The translations under genes were made by a program, and so were the position numbers. From contig JAMOUE010000310.1 of the NCBI GenBank assembly GCA_027068235.1, positions 1 through 30,820 of the forward strand: a stretch of 30,820 bases of DNA. Direction: 5' to 3'. Source of the DNA: Deltaproteobacteria bacterium (GTDB lineage Bacteria; Desulfobacterota; Dissulfuribacteria; Dissulfuribacterales; QOAL01). Below are positions 1-8,009 of the stretch, in pieces (position 1 is the first letter of the stretch; every line of letters begins with the position of its first letter). The notes beneath the pieces were generated by a model. That model saw nothing but the letters and a program-made list of their open reading frames with translations. It made no database searches and was not told where the DNA came from.

Positions 1-2340
1 AACAAGATAAAACAAAGAATCTTCTGGGTAACAGCCATCTTCGCCACGTATGCCGGCCTTTTTACCTGTAAGGATTTCCACACCTTCTTCAACACGCTCT
101 ATCGACCAGATATGAAACTTGCCGTCTCTAACTGCCTCAATTACCTCTTGTTTCAAGTTGAGATCCCGTACATTGGCCTTGGGAATGATAACACCTTGTG
201 TGGTTGTAAGACCCCTTGCCTTACAAAGATCAAAGAAACCCTCAATCTTTGCACTAACTCCTCCAACAGGCAGTATTTCCCCTTTCTGGCTTACAGCACC
301 AGTACACGCCACATCTTGACGTAAAGGAACATCTGAAAGTGCTGACAAAAGTCCAAACAGCTCGGCCCCTGATGCAGAGTCACCGTCTACCATTCCGTAA
401 CTTTGTTCAAAACAGATGGTAGCTGTGAGGCTTAGAGGTTTGTCTTGGGCAAACATCTGCCTTAGATATCCAGAAAGAATCATTACACCTTTTGTATGGA
501 TCTTTCCGCTTAATTCTGCCTCTCTTTCAATATTGACGATTCCATCCTTACCAAGGCAGACATTTACTGTGATCCTGCTAGGTTTGCCAAATACAAAATC
601 CCCAAGATCATACACGGCAAGCCCATTAACTTGACCTACTGCACTACCATCTGTAGCAACTTTGATTACATCCTTGACCAAAAGCTCCTGTAGATGCTCT
701 TGATAAAGGCTTGAACGATAGCGCCTTTCATCAATGGCCTGCTGCACATACTTGGCAGTTATATAAGAACTACCTGCCTTGGTTGCCCAAAAATTTGCCT
801 CAACTGCAAGGTCTTCTATGTCTGTTATCTTGAGGGTTAGTTTCTCTCTGGAATCAGCAAGTTCTGCAGCAAACTCCAAGAAACGGACTGCACCTGTCCT
901 GTCAATATCCAAAAGGTTGTTCTTTTTTCTAATGGATGCAAGGAGCCTGAAAAATTCCCGTTGGCGCTCAAGATTATTATCTGTTCTGGTATCTAGGTGT
1001 GACTTGATCTTGAACAGCTCCCTAAAATCCTCATCAAAGTTGTAAAGTAGCTGATAAAGATAGGGCTCTCCCATCAATACTATCTTGACGTCAAGCCTTA
1101 CAGGCTCTGGCTTGAGGCTTTTGGTAGTAAAAAGGCCATACTGTTCACCAGGGTCTTCTATCTCAAGTTTTCCTGTTTTTAGAGCCCTTTTAAGGGCCTC
1201 ATATGAAAAGGGCCTTTTTAATAGATCTGAGACCTTTAATAGAAGGTATCCGCCATTTGCCTTGTGAAGCGCACCGGCTTTTATCATGGTAAAATCTGTA
1301 AAAAGCGCACCAAACTGTGCCTGGCGTTCTATCACACCGAAAAGATTTGGATAACTTGGATTTGCTTCAAAAATTACAGGCTTTGCCTCTGTCTCTGAAT
1401 TATCCACAAGTACATTCACATCATATCTGGCAAAATTCGGTCCAGCGCCTGGTACAGGAAACGGCATTCCTGGAGGAGGCGTATTCTTTGAAGGCAAAAA
1501 ATCCTGAAAATGGATTACAACATCTTCAAGTACATTGTCGAAATAAACCTGTAGCCTAGAATATGAAGAATATTTCTCCTTTAATGGCTCAATCAGCATC
1601 TGTGCAGTCTGACGCGCCACCTGCCTGTCGAGCTCTTTGAGTTTCTGCTGCACCTCCTGCTCGAGTTGATGAACCTGACGCATGGCAGCACCCATCTCTC
1701 TATGGAGCTCTTCACTACGCTTTTTTAAGTCGTCCTGTTGTTCCTGGGGCATCTTGGAGATCTCTTCAGGTGGCAATGGGCTGCCATCCTCCTTGGCAGG
1801 TATGACCATCATACCAGTTGGATCTGCCTGAAGCATAAAGCCCTTTCCCTTTACCTTTTTATCAAGCTCTTCAAATATCTCTGTGCGCCTCTTGTTGAAC
1901 TCCCGTATTACCTCCTCTTTTCTGACAAGGTACGTCTCTCCTTCAAAACTCTTTGGCATATGAAGCTGAAGGTTATCAACGAGCTCGGCCATATCCTTTT
2001 TGAGCTGCATACCTAAACCGGGCTCCAAGAGGATGGCTAAAGGGACATCTGGGTCCTGAAAATTGTGGATGTAGCAGATGTCTTTTGGCCTATCTCCATT
2101 TCTAGCAGCAAGTTTTTCAAGCTTAGATATTGTCAACTCCAGGGCGCCAGCCTCCTGAAGTCCAGCTACAAAGACGTTGAAGCCAGGATTTTCTATCTCT
2201 AACCCTACATCAAGGGCCCTTTCCGCCCGTTCCTGTCCATAAATAGCAAGACTTTCATCCTCCAATTGGCTCAAATATTCAAATTCAAGACTATCTGGCT
2301 CTATATTTAACCGAAGCTTGTCAGGAGTCAGCTTTTCCAC
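1..2340 (-). CDS. Lon-like serine protease with degenerate ATPase (LonB/LonC type), 3' end cut by the window
   Basis: This is a reverse-strand reading frame open from a GTG at 2340 to the window edge, with 780 residues visible; the stop lies outside. An AGAGGTGAG ribosome site precedes the GTG, 12 bases after the ruvB stop, so it is the last visible gene of that operon. The C-terminal Lon protease domain is clear: GDSASGAE carries the catalytic Ser (residue 655) and VGGVSAKIEG the catalytic Lys (698), 43 residues apart as in Lon. The N-terminal AAA_32-type region has FVAGLQEAGALE near residue 60 where a P-loop should be, and GGYLLLKVSDLL at 363-374 where Walker B should be, so the usual Gly-Lys-Ser/Thr and acidic residues are missing. 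A charged coiled coil spans about residues 190-250. The family degrades unfolded or regulatory proteins in the cytoplasm. Loss of the nucleotide site resembles the ATP-independent LonC group; that assignment is inference. Confidence 0.9.
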   Translation of the reverse strand, partial: MEKLTPDKLRLNIEPDSLEFEYLSQLEDESLAIYGQERAERALDVGLEIENPGFNVFVAGLQEAGALELTISKLEKLAARNGDRPKDICYIHNFQDPDVPLAILLEPGLGMQLKKDMAELVDNLQLHMPKSFEGETYLVRKEEVIREFNKRRTEIFEELDKKVKGKGFMLQADPTGMMVIPAKEDGSPLPPEEISKMPQEQQDDLKKRSEELHREMGAAMRQVHQLEQEVQQKLKELDRQVARQTAQMLIEPLKEKYSSYSRLQVYFDNVLEDVVIHFQDFLPSKNTPPPGMPFPVPGAGPNFARYDVNVLVDNSETEAKPVIFEANPSYPNLFGVIERQAQFGALFTDFTMIKAGALHKANGGYLLLKVSDLLKRPFSYEALKRALKTGKLEIEDPGEQYGLFTTKSLKPEPVRLDVKIVLMGEPYLYQLLYNFDEDFRELFKIKSHLDTRTDNNLERQREFFRLLASIRKKNNLLDIDRTGAVRFLEFAAELADSREKLTLKITDIEDLAVEANFWATKAGSSYITAKYVQQAIDERRYRSSLYQEHLQELLVKDVIKVATDGSAVGQVNGLAVYDLGDFVFGKPSRITVNVCLGKDGIVNIEREAELSGKIHTKGVMILSGYLRQMFAQDKPLSLTATICFEQSYGMVDGDSASGAELFGLLSALSDVPLRQDVACTGAVSQKGEILPVGGVSAKIEGFFDLCKARGLTTTQGVIIPKANVRDLNLKQEVIEAVRDGKFHIWSIERVEEGVEILTGKKAGIRGEDGCYPEDSLFYLV

Positions 2341-2352
2341 TTCTTCTCACCT

Positions 2353-3384
2353 CTATCTCTTTAATCCAAGGTGCGTATAGGCCTTGTCAGTAGCCATCCT
2401 GCCCCTTGGAGTTCTATGCAAAAAACCTTCCTGGACCAAAAAAGGCTCGTAAACCTCCTCAATCGTTCCGCTTTCCTCTCCTACCGATACCGCAATGGTA
2501 TCTAGCCCCACAGGGCCACCATCGAACCTTTTTATTATGATTGAAAGGATCTGTCTATCCATCCCATCAAGACCCTTTTCATCAACATCCAACATAGTTA
2601 GGGCATTATCAGCAACATCTTTTGTTATTACACCATGGGCCTTTATCTCTGCAAAATCCCTAACCCTTCTAAGAAGTCTATTGGCTATCCTTGGAGTACC
2701 CCTTGATCGCCTGGCAATCTCTTTAGCCCCTTCTTCATCTATGGCAATACCCAGTACAGATGCAGAACGACTTACAATCTCCTGAAGTTGATCAACAGTA
2801 TAAAAATCAACCCTTAAAAGTACACCAAACCTGTCTCGCAATGGTGGAGACAAAAGACCAGCCCTTGTAGTAGCACCAACCATAGTAAAACGTGGGAGAT
2901 CTATCTTGATCGTTCTTGCACTTGGGCCTTGACCAATAATCAGATCTAGCTGGAAGTCCTCCATGGCTGGATAAAGAATCTCCTCTACAGATGGACTCAA
3001 TCGGTGGATTTCATCTATGAAGAGGACCTCTCCTGGCTGAAGATTGGTCAAAATGGCTGCCAAATCTCCAGGTCTTTCTATCACAGGGCCAGATGTGCAT
3101 CTTATGCCCACACCAAGCTCTTTTGCTATAATGTGCGCCAAAGTAGTTTTGCCAAGCCCAGGGTGACCATGCAGCAAACAATGATCTAGAGGCTCTTTCC
3201 TGCGCCTTGCAGCCTCGATAAAAAGGGCAAGGCCCTTTTTTAACTCTTCTTGGCCAACATATTCAGAAAGACTCTGGGGTCTCAAGGTTGGCTCTGCAAC
3301 TAGATCATCTTTAAGACATACAGGGGATATGGAAGACCTTTCTTCTTCCAAGGAAGATGGCTGGCTAATCTTCTTATATTCCAT
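2353..3384 (-). CDS. ruvB: Holliday junction branch migration DNA helicase RuvB
   Basis: RuvB is the AAA+ hexameric motor that drives Holliday-junction branch migration with RuvA and hands the junction to RuvC. The 343 residues are full length. Visible motifs are Walker A GHPGLGKTT (residues 73-81), Walker B FIDEIHRL (Asp124, Glu125), the sensor region GATTRAGLLSPPLRDRFG, and a C-terminal winged helix ending in a typical basic tail (HRTPRGRMAT). The N terminus carries about 25 extra polar residues before the usual RPQSLSEYVGQ start of the conserved domain. It lies 6 bases downstream of ruvA and 12 bases upstream of the Lon-like gene, so the whole set is probably one transcript. Confidence 0.98.
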   Translation of the reverse strand: MEYKKISQPSSLEEERSSISPVCLKDDLVAEPTLRPQSLSEYVGQEELKKGLALFIEAARRRKEPLDHCLLHGHPGLGKTTLAHIIAKELGVGIRCTSGPVIERPGDLAAILTNLQPGEVLFIDEIHRLSPSVEEILYPAMEDFQLDLIIGQGPSARTIKIDLPRFTMVGATTRAGLLSPPLRDRFGVLLRVDFYTVDQLQEIVSRSASVLGIAIDEEGAKEIARRSRGTPRIANRLLRRVRDFAEIKAHGVITKDVADNALTMLDVDEKGLDGMDRQILSIIIKRFDGGPVGLDTIAVSVGEESGTIEEVYEPFLVQEGFLHRTPRGRMATDKAYTHLGLKR

Positions 3385-3390
3385 AATACC

Positions 3391-4014
3391 TTATCTCACC
3401 TTAGAAAGTAGCTGCAAAGCCCTTGTTATCACCTGATCCAACCCAATATTACCTTCTTTAGACAAAATTTCAGCAGTTACTCGTTTGGCCTCATTTGGCT
3501 TGTATCCAAGATTCACCAGGGCGGATATTGCATCGTCTGCCAAGACGCTACCACCCTCGTCCGGAGATGAAGATTCCATCTCGGATGAATCCATACCCTC
3601 CTTGGCAAGTATCTTTGCCGCCTTTTCCTTTAGATCAACACAAATACGAGCCGCAGTTTTTTTGCCAACTCCATGAACTGAGCGTATTCGTGCAGTATCT
3701 CCCTTGGCTATATCAGCAATCAGTTCCTCTGGGGAAAGCACCGACAATACGTTTAAGGCCAGCTTTGGCCCCACTCCCGAGACCTCAAGAAGCACCCTAA
3801 ATGCCATCAACGCCTTTTTTTCAAGGAACCCATATAAATTGATCTGATCGTCTCTTATGATAAGATTGGTATAAATCTGGACTGTATTTCCTGCCTGCGG
3901 AAGCCTAGATAAAAATGAAGATGGCATCTCTATTAGATAGCCCACTCCGCCAACATCAAGAAGAACCGCACCTTCCCAAATGTCTACAACGGTTCCCTTC
4001 AGATAACCTATCAC
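3391..4014 (-). CDS. ruvA: Holliday junction branch migration complex subunit RuvA
   Basis: RuvA is the tetrameric protein that binds four-way junctions and loads RuvB. The 207-residue length is normal. The N-terminal OB-fold begins MIGYLKGTVVD and the helix-hairpin-helix DNA-binding region contains SGVGPKLALNVLS and HGVGKKTAARICVDLKEK. An acidic Ser-rich linker (about residues 140-158) leads to the C-terminal RuvB-binding domain with ALVNLGYKPNEAKR. The start codon is GTG, preceded by an AAAGGAT site. It sits between ruvC (37-base gap) and ruvB (6-base gap) in the classic ruvCAB order. Confidence 0.97.
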   Translation of the reverse strand: MIGYLKGTVVDIWEGAVLLDVGGVGYLIEMPSSFLSRLPQAGNTVQIYTNLIIRDDQINLYGFLEKKALMAFRVLLEVSGVGPKLALNVLSVLSPEELIADIAKGDTARIRSVHGVGKKTAARICVDLKEKAAKILAKEGMDSSEMESSSPDEGGSVLADDAISALVNLGYKPNEAKRVTAEILSKEGNIGLDQVITRALQLLSKVR

Positions 4015-4051
4015 TATGCTATCCTTTCCCTGGCGATGATGTTAAAAGGTT

Positions 4052-4561
4052 CTAACCAAGTTCAAGTTTGATAAGGTCTTGCACCTTTGTTGATTGCACA
4101 TGACAAAGGGCTACTGCCAGCGCATCAGAGGCATCTTGCGGTGGCGGCTTGGCAAGACCAAGGATTAGGGTAACCATCTCCTGGACTTGATGCTTCTCTG
4201 CACGTCCATAACCCACAACTGCCCTTTTCACCTCAAGGGCAGAATACTCAAAAATTTCAAGATCGTTGTTTATGGCTGCCATCAACAGTGCCGCCCTGGC
4301 ATGACCTAACTTCAAGGCAGCTCCTGCATTTCTCGCAACAAAAACCTGTTCAAATGCTGCACAAACAGGAGAAAACTCTGCTATCACCCGACAAAGACTC
4401 TCATAGAGGTGTTTGAGCCTGTCTGGGAAACTCCTCTTAGGACTTGTCCTTATAACCCCGGCCCCAAGAACATTTATGCGCCCATTCTTAGTCTGCTCTA
4501 TCACTCCATAGCCTGTAGCCATGGAGCCGGGATCAACTCCAAGAACGGGCCCAATTGTCAT
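4052..4561 (-). CDS. ruvC: Crossover junction endodeoxyribonuclease RuvC
   Basis: RuvC is the dimeric resolvase that cuts Holliday junctions symmetrically. The 169 residues match the family length. The RNase H-like active-site acids are visible: Asp10 in LGVDPGS, Glu71 in AAFEQVFVARN, and the C-terminal acidic pair in PPPQDASDALAVALCH (Asp143, Asp146). The ATG follows the yebC TGA by two bases (TGACCATG), which suggests translational coupling. The order yebC-ruvC-ruvA-ruvB is widespread in proteobacteria. Confidence 0.97.
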   Translation of the reverse strand: MTIGPVLGVDPGSMATGYGVIEQTKNGRINVLGAGVIRTSPKRSFPDRLKHLYESLCRVIAEFSPVCAAFEQVFVARNAGAALKLGHARAALLMAAINNDLEIFEYSALEVKRAVVGYGRAEKHQVQEMVTLILGLAKPPPQDASDALAVALCHVQSTKVQDLIKLELG

Positions 4562-4563
4562 GG

Positions 4564-5313
4564 TCAGGCTACCTTTTCAAGTATTTCGTCTGGAATATCA
4601 AAGTTTGCATATACGTTTTGGACGTCGTCGTTTTCCTCAAGGGCATTCATAAGGGCAATGAGCTGCTGGGCCTTTTTCTCATCATCTACCTTCACTATAT
4701 TAGAAGGCACCATTGTAACCTTTGCAGAAAGTATCTCTATACCCTTGTCTGCAAGGGCCTTTTTGACCTTGGAAAGATCTTCTGCAGACGTCTCTATTTC
4801 CCATTCACTTCCTGCATCTTGAATATCCTCTGCCTCTGCCTCAAGAGCAGCCGCCATAAGGGTATCTTCGTCTACTTTGTCCTTTTCAACAACGATTAAC
4901 CCCTTCTTTTCAAAAATCCATGCAACACTGCCTGGCTCTCCAAGACTGCCTCCCCTTTTGGCAAAAATGTGGCGTACCTCGGCAACTGTACGCTGGCGGT
5001 TATCGGTAATTGTTTCAACCAAAACCGCCACTCCGCCTGGCCCATAACCTTCGTAAGTCACCTCTTCGTAGGAAACACCTTCAAGTTCTCCTGTACCCTT
5101 TTTAATGGCCCTTTCAATGTTGTTTTTTGGCATATTGGCAGCCTTAGCAGACTCGATGGCTGCCCTTAGTCGCGGATTGGCAGCAGGATCACCACCGCCA
5201 AGCCTTGCAGCTACTGTAATCTCCTTTATGAGTTTGGTAAAAATCTTGCCTCTTTTGGCATCTTGAGCAGCCTTTTTATGTTTAATGGTGCTCCACTTTG
5301 AGTGTCCAGACAT
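4564..5313 (-). CDS. yebC: YebC/PmpR family protein
   Basis: This 249-residue protein is a full-length member of the YebC/PmpR (TACO1-like) family, linked to transcription control and, more recently, to ribosome function at difficult nascent-chain motifs. The hallmark N terminus MSGHSKWSTIKHKKAAQD and the segment KNNIERAIKKGTGE are present, and the C-terminal half carries the usual acidic residues (ALEENDDVQNVYANFD). The start is set by GGAGGAATTTAATG. It is the first gene of the yebC-ruvCAB-lon operon and is separated from the upstream GTPase gene by 94 bases, so a promoter probably lies in that gap. The exact molecular role in this organism cannot be read from sequence. Confidence 0.96.
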   Translation of the reverse strand: MSGHSKWSTIKHKKAAQDAKRGKIFTKLIKEITVAARLGGGDPAANPRLRAAIESAKAANMPKNNIERAIKKGTGELEGVSYEEVTYEGYGPGGVAVLVETITDNRQRTVAEVRHIFAKRGGSLGEPGSVAWIFEKKGLIVVEKDKVDEDTLMAAALEAEAEDIQDAGSEWEIETSAEDLSKVKKALADKGIEILSAKVTMVPSNIVKVDDEKKAQQLIALMNALEENDDVQNVYANFDIPDEILEKVA

Positions 5314-5359
5314 TAAATTCCTCCAGTAATCTGATTATCTCTTTGATTAGATTACACAA

Positions 5360-5388
5360 ACCCTTTGGAATTTTAAAGCGCAAAGGGT
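5360..5388 (-). promoter_or_regulatory. Hairpin in the yebC upstream region
   Basis: The perfect 8-base arms ACCCTTTG and CAAAGGGT are separated by 13 bases, between the GTPase stop and the yebC ribosome site. On the minus strand a run of eight T precedes rather than follows the hairpin, so it is not a canonical intrinsic terminator for the GTPase gene. It could be a leader structure of the yebC-ruv-lon transcript. This is a weak call based on symmetry alone. Confidence 0.25.
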
Positions 5389-5407
5389 CCTTAAAAAAAA
5401 CACACAT

Positions 5408-6778
5408 CTAAAATCTTCTTACACGTTCATAGAATGACTGAAGATCCTTTTTGATAAACTTCTCCACCTTTGCAAGGTTTCTCTTGTGTCTCACCCAGAT
5501 CTGACGCCTTGCATCCCTTTCAAGCAGATCAAGTACTTTTGAGCGTACCCGTTGCCACAGATCTCTTTCATAGGCGGAATCAAGCTTTACTAGAGAATCA
5601 AGGTTGGTGGTACAATATTTTACAAACCGTGGAAATGTAAACTTTTGGAAATATACAGAGCCTCCAGCCACAACCAAAAGGAGCCAGATTAATGGCCAAA
5701 GAAAGTTATTGAAGGAGAGAGTACCTGTAGCCAAAGAAAGGATAAACGGCTCTGACGGATAACCTGTAAGGAGATTCATGGCCAGATCGCCCAACAAAAA
5801 AGCCAAAATACCAGTGATGCCAAGGGACCTTAGAAAAGCTTTCATCCTTTTTAAAAAAAGCTCCTTAAAGCGCTTCATTGCTTTAATAACCAGTGCAAGT
5901 TCCCTGGCCGCTTTGTCAACCTCCTGTATCATGTGGAAAAGACGCATACGCGGCGCCCCTAAGATAGCCTTTTTAAGCTCCTGCCTCTCCTTCTCCCACA
6001 CCTCAAATTCCTTTGGTATTGCCTTGCCTGGTATCTTTGCATAGGTGAGATAAATACGAGGGATATCTTTTCTACCAGTCATCTGAGACAGATTCCAACA
6101 AAGAGTTCCATAAGCCCGAACAAGATCTTCCACGTTCTCACACTCATCGATCCTGTTCATAACAAAAAGTACCCTGTCTTCATCAGATGAGGCCGGCAGT
6201 GTAGTACGCAAGGCCTTGTAAGTTTCCTTTATGGTTCCTGCCTTATGAGGATCAAACATAAGGACAATGAGATCAGCAAGCCTTGCAAGTTCACCTATGA
6301 CCCCGAGGAAATCATAACCCCTATCCTGCTCTGTTACAGAATCGAGCATTCCAGGCGTATCAATAATGGCTATATCCTTTAGTTTTTCACATTGGATCTT
6401 TTTCATAACCAGATGAGACAAGAGCTTTTCCCCAAACCTTCTCAAACTGCCAAAAGGCAGGGTCTCATCTGCAACCAGAGTGCTTCCTAGTATGTCACCG
6501 GGGCTTTCTTCTTCAGAAGGTGCAGTGATTATCGTAAAACTATCATCAGTTGGCGCCTGACCTGTTCTTTGAATATCCTTCTCTATGAATTCATTTATAA
6601 AAGTGGATTTTCCTGATGAATAATTGCCAATTATAAGAACAATGGGCTTCCACTTGAGAGGCGTCAAAAGCTCTTCCATATTGAAGCCATAGCACTCAAA
6701 CACACCGGATAGCTTCTTAGGAAGTATCTTTTCTATTTTTGCCTTGAGATCCTTGGCATCTTTCATGGAGGCTTCCAT
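5408..6778 (-). CDS. Dynamin-like GTPase with C-terminal membrane segments
   Basis: This 456-residue protein has an N-terminal dynamin/EHD-type GTPase domain. The P-loop is GNYSSGKST (51-59), a candidate G2 threonine lies in the TDDSFTII stretch (77-84), G3 is DTPG (140-143) and G4 is NRID (208-211). A helical region follows, then two hydrophobic segments at about 318-337 and 360-377, separated by a short loop, and a basic helical tail (QIWVRHKRNLAKVEKF). Bacterial dynamin-like proteins remodel or guard membranes, so a membrane-anchored role is plausible, but the substrate is unknown. The ATG has a TTAGGAGCC ribosome site. It is co-directional with yebC but 94 bases upstream, and divergent from the DUF99 gene. 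Confidence 0.85.
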   Translation of the reverse strand: MEASMKDAKDLKAKIEKILPKKLSGVFECYGFNMEELLTPLKWKPIVLIIGNYSSGKSTFINEFIEKDIQRTGQAPTDDSFTIITAPSEEESPGDILGSTLVADETLPFGSLRRFGEKLLSHLVMKKIQCEKLKDIAIIDTPGMLDSVTEQDRGYDFLGVIGELARLADLIVLMFDPHKAGTIKETYKALRTTLPASSDEDRVLFVMNRIDECENVEDLVRAYGTLCWNLSQMTGRKDIPRIYLTYAKIPGKAIPKEFEVWEKERQELKKAILGAPRMRLFHMIQEVDKAARELALVIKAMKRFKELFLKRMKAFLRSLGITGILAFLLGDLAMNLLTGYPSEPFILSLATGTLSFNNFLWPLIWLLLVVAGGSVYFQKFTFPRFVKYCTTNLDSLVKLDSAYERDLWQRVRSKVLDLLERDARRQIWVRHKRNLAKVEKFIKKDLQSFYERVRRF

Positions 6779-6830
6779 GTCTTGGCTCCTAATTAAAAAA
6801 TAGATTTAATCCATAAATAGATATGTAAAG

Positions 6831-6853
6831 TCGCCTTTTATCATGAAAGGCGA
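6831..6853. promoter_or_regulatory. Palindromic element between divergent genes
   Basis: The perfect 8-base inverted repeat TCGCCTTT / AAAGGCGA has a 7-base loop and lies in the 173-base divergent region between the dynamin-like GTPase and the DUF99 gene. No T-run follows on either strand, so an operator is more likely than a terminator. The cognate regulator is unknown. Confidence 0.35.
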
Positions 6854-6895
6854 TCAAGGTGCAATGAAGATTCTGGCTTCTCCCACAAATATCAT

Positions 6896-6933
6896 ATGTA
6901 TCTATTAAATCTTTATGTATCTATTAAATCTTT
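6896..6933. repeat. 19-bp tandem duplication upstream of the DUF99 gene
   Basis: The 19-base unit ATGTATCTATTAAATCTTT occurs twice with no spacer, ending 18 bases before the DUF99 ATG. A related but degenerate string lies on the other side of the divergent region near 6800-6825. It could be a binding-site repeat, since 19 bases is close to two helical turns, or a simple slippage product. Confidence 0.8.
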
Positions 6934-6951
6934 GTGTTATTTATTGGGTAA

Positions 6952-7542
6952 ATGAAAGACTCTTTTAACAAATCCATGAGACCTAAAAGGGTAAATTGTA
7001 TTGGATTTGATGATGCTCCTTTTGAAAAAGAGCATAAAGGTAGGGTTTCTATAGTAGGCACTGTCTATGCAGCCCACAGGCTTGATGGTGTCCTAATAGG
7101 GCATGTCCAGAAGGACGGAACAGACGCTGCTTCACAAATTATAGAGCTGGTTGGCCATTCCAGATTCCATGAACATTGTAATCTAATAATGCTACAGGGC
7201 ATCTGTCTTGGCGGTTTTAATGTAATAGATGCCAAAAAGATATATAAGGCACTTAAGCGTCCAATACTTATCGTTTCTAGAAAAGAGCCAAATTATCCTG
7301 CCATTAAAAATGCACTTTTGACCAAGATCCCAGATGGCAAAAAGAAGTGGGAAATAATACAGAATCTTGGTGAGATGGAACCTTGTTGCAGATGTTATGT
7401 GCAAAGGGTTGGGCTAGATCGAATGGAGACAGAAAAAATCATCAATTTTTTCTGCATAAATGGAAACATACCCGAACCCCTTCGCACGGCACATCTGATA
7501 GCTGGGGCATTGGGTAGAGGTATGAGTAAGGGGCGTGTTTAA
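6952..7542 (+). CDS. DUF99 family protein (endonuclease V-like fold)
   Basis: The 196 residues match the DUF99 family, which is mostly archaeal and related to the endonuclease V fold. The N-terminal CIGFDDAPF carries the acidic pair (Asp20, Asp21) equivalent to the usual family GxDDxxF start. It is followed by the VGTVYAAHRLDGVLIGHVQKD strand region (split here as VGTVYAAHRLDG and VLIGHVQKD), LIMLQGICLGGFNVID, and a C-terminal HLIAGALGRGMSKGRV. Family members are suspected nucleases acting on DNA, but the substrate is not settled. A weak GGGT site lies just before the ATG. The neighbours do not clarify the role. In a bacterium its presence may reflect exchange with archaea. Confidence 0.8.
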   Translation: MKDSFNKSMRPKRVNCIGFDDAPFEKEHKGRVSIVGTVYAAHRLDGVLIGHVQKDGTDAASQIIELVGHSRFHEHCNLIMLQGICLGGFNVIDAKKIYKALKRPILIVSRKEPNYPAIKNALLTKIPDGKKKWEIIQNLGEMEPCCRCYVQRVGLDRMETEKIINFFCINGNIPEPLRTAHLIAGALGRGMSKGRV

Positions 7543-7558
7543 AGATTAGATAAATATT

Positions 7559-7840
7559 TTAATTCAACATTCTTTCTTCTTTTTTAATCTCTTTTAACTT
7601 TTTCTTATAATACTTTATACACTGCTTAATAAATTTTTTCTGACCCCGTTTCGATGCAAGGTTATCACGATCTACAGGTGCATCCCAGCACGCAAGTAAT
7701 ACCAACCTCATGGGCATATTCATGTCCATAAGACAGTTTATCTTACTTTCATAATACTCTTTCTGAACCTGTAGCCTTATCCGCTTGTTTTTTGTTACAG
7801 GAGTAACCGGTAACTTTCTTTTAGCAGTAGCAAGATTCAT
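7559..7840 (-). CDS. Small basic protein of unknown function
   Basis: A 93-residue frame begins with ATG after a strong AGAGGTGG ribosome site, which is the main reason to call it a gene. It is very lysine-rich, with a basic N terminus (KRKLPVTPVTKNKRIRL), a central segment with paired Met and one Trp (MPMRLVLLACWDAPVDRDN), and a C-terminal lysine-rich helix (KYYKKKLKEIKKEERMLN). No signal peptide, membrane segment or known motif is visible. It converges on the DUF99 gene (16-base gap) and diverges from the HDOD gene. I do not recognise it; binding to nucleic acid would fit the charge but is a guess. Confidence 0.65.
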   Translation of the reverse strand: MNLATAKRKLPVTPVTKNKRIRLQVQKEYYESKINCLMDMNMPMRLVLLACWDAPVDRDNLASKRGQKKFIKQCIKYYKKKLKEIKKEERMLN

Positions 7841-8009
7841 TTGCCCACCTCTTTTATTAAGATTTAAGTTGTTAATAAAGAGTGCAAAATAATTGCCACT
7901 TTCATACTAAAAATTTCCCCCAAAATTTATCATTAACAGCGGCAATACAACCGATAAAAGAGATTAAGAGAAAAATTTTTTCAAAAATAGAAAATTTTTT
8001 CACATAAAA

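Noticed and set aside
112..2016. Several plus-strand open frames of 60-92 residues
   Set aside because: They lie opposite the continuous Lon-like frame, have no ribosome sites and look like antisense shadows.
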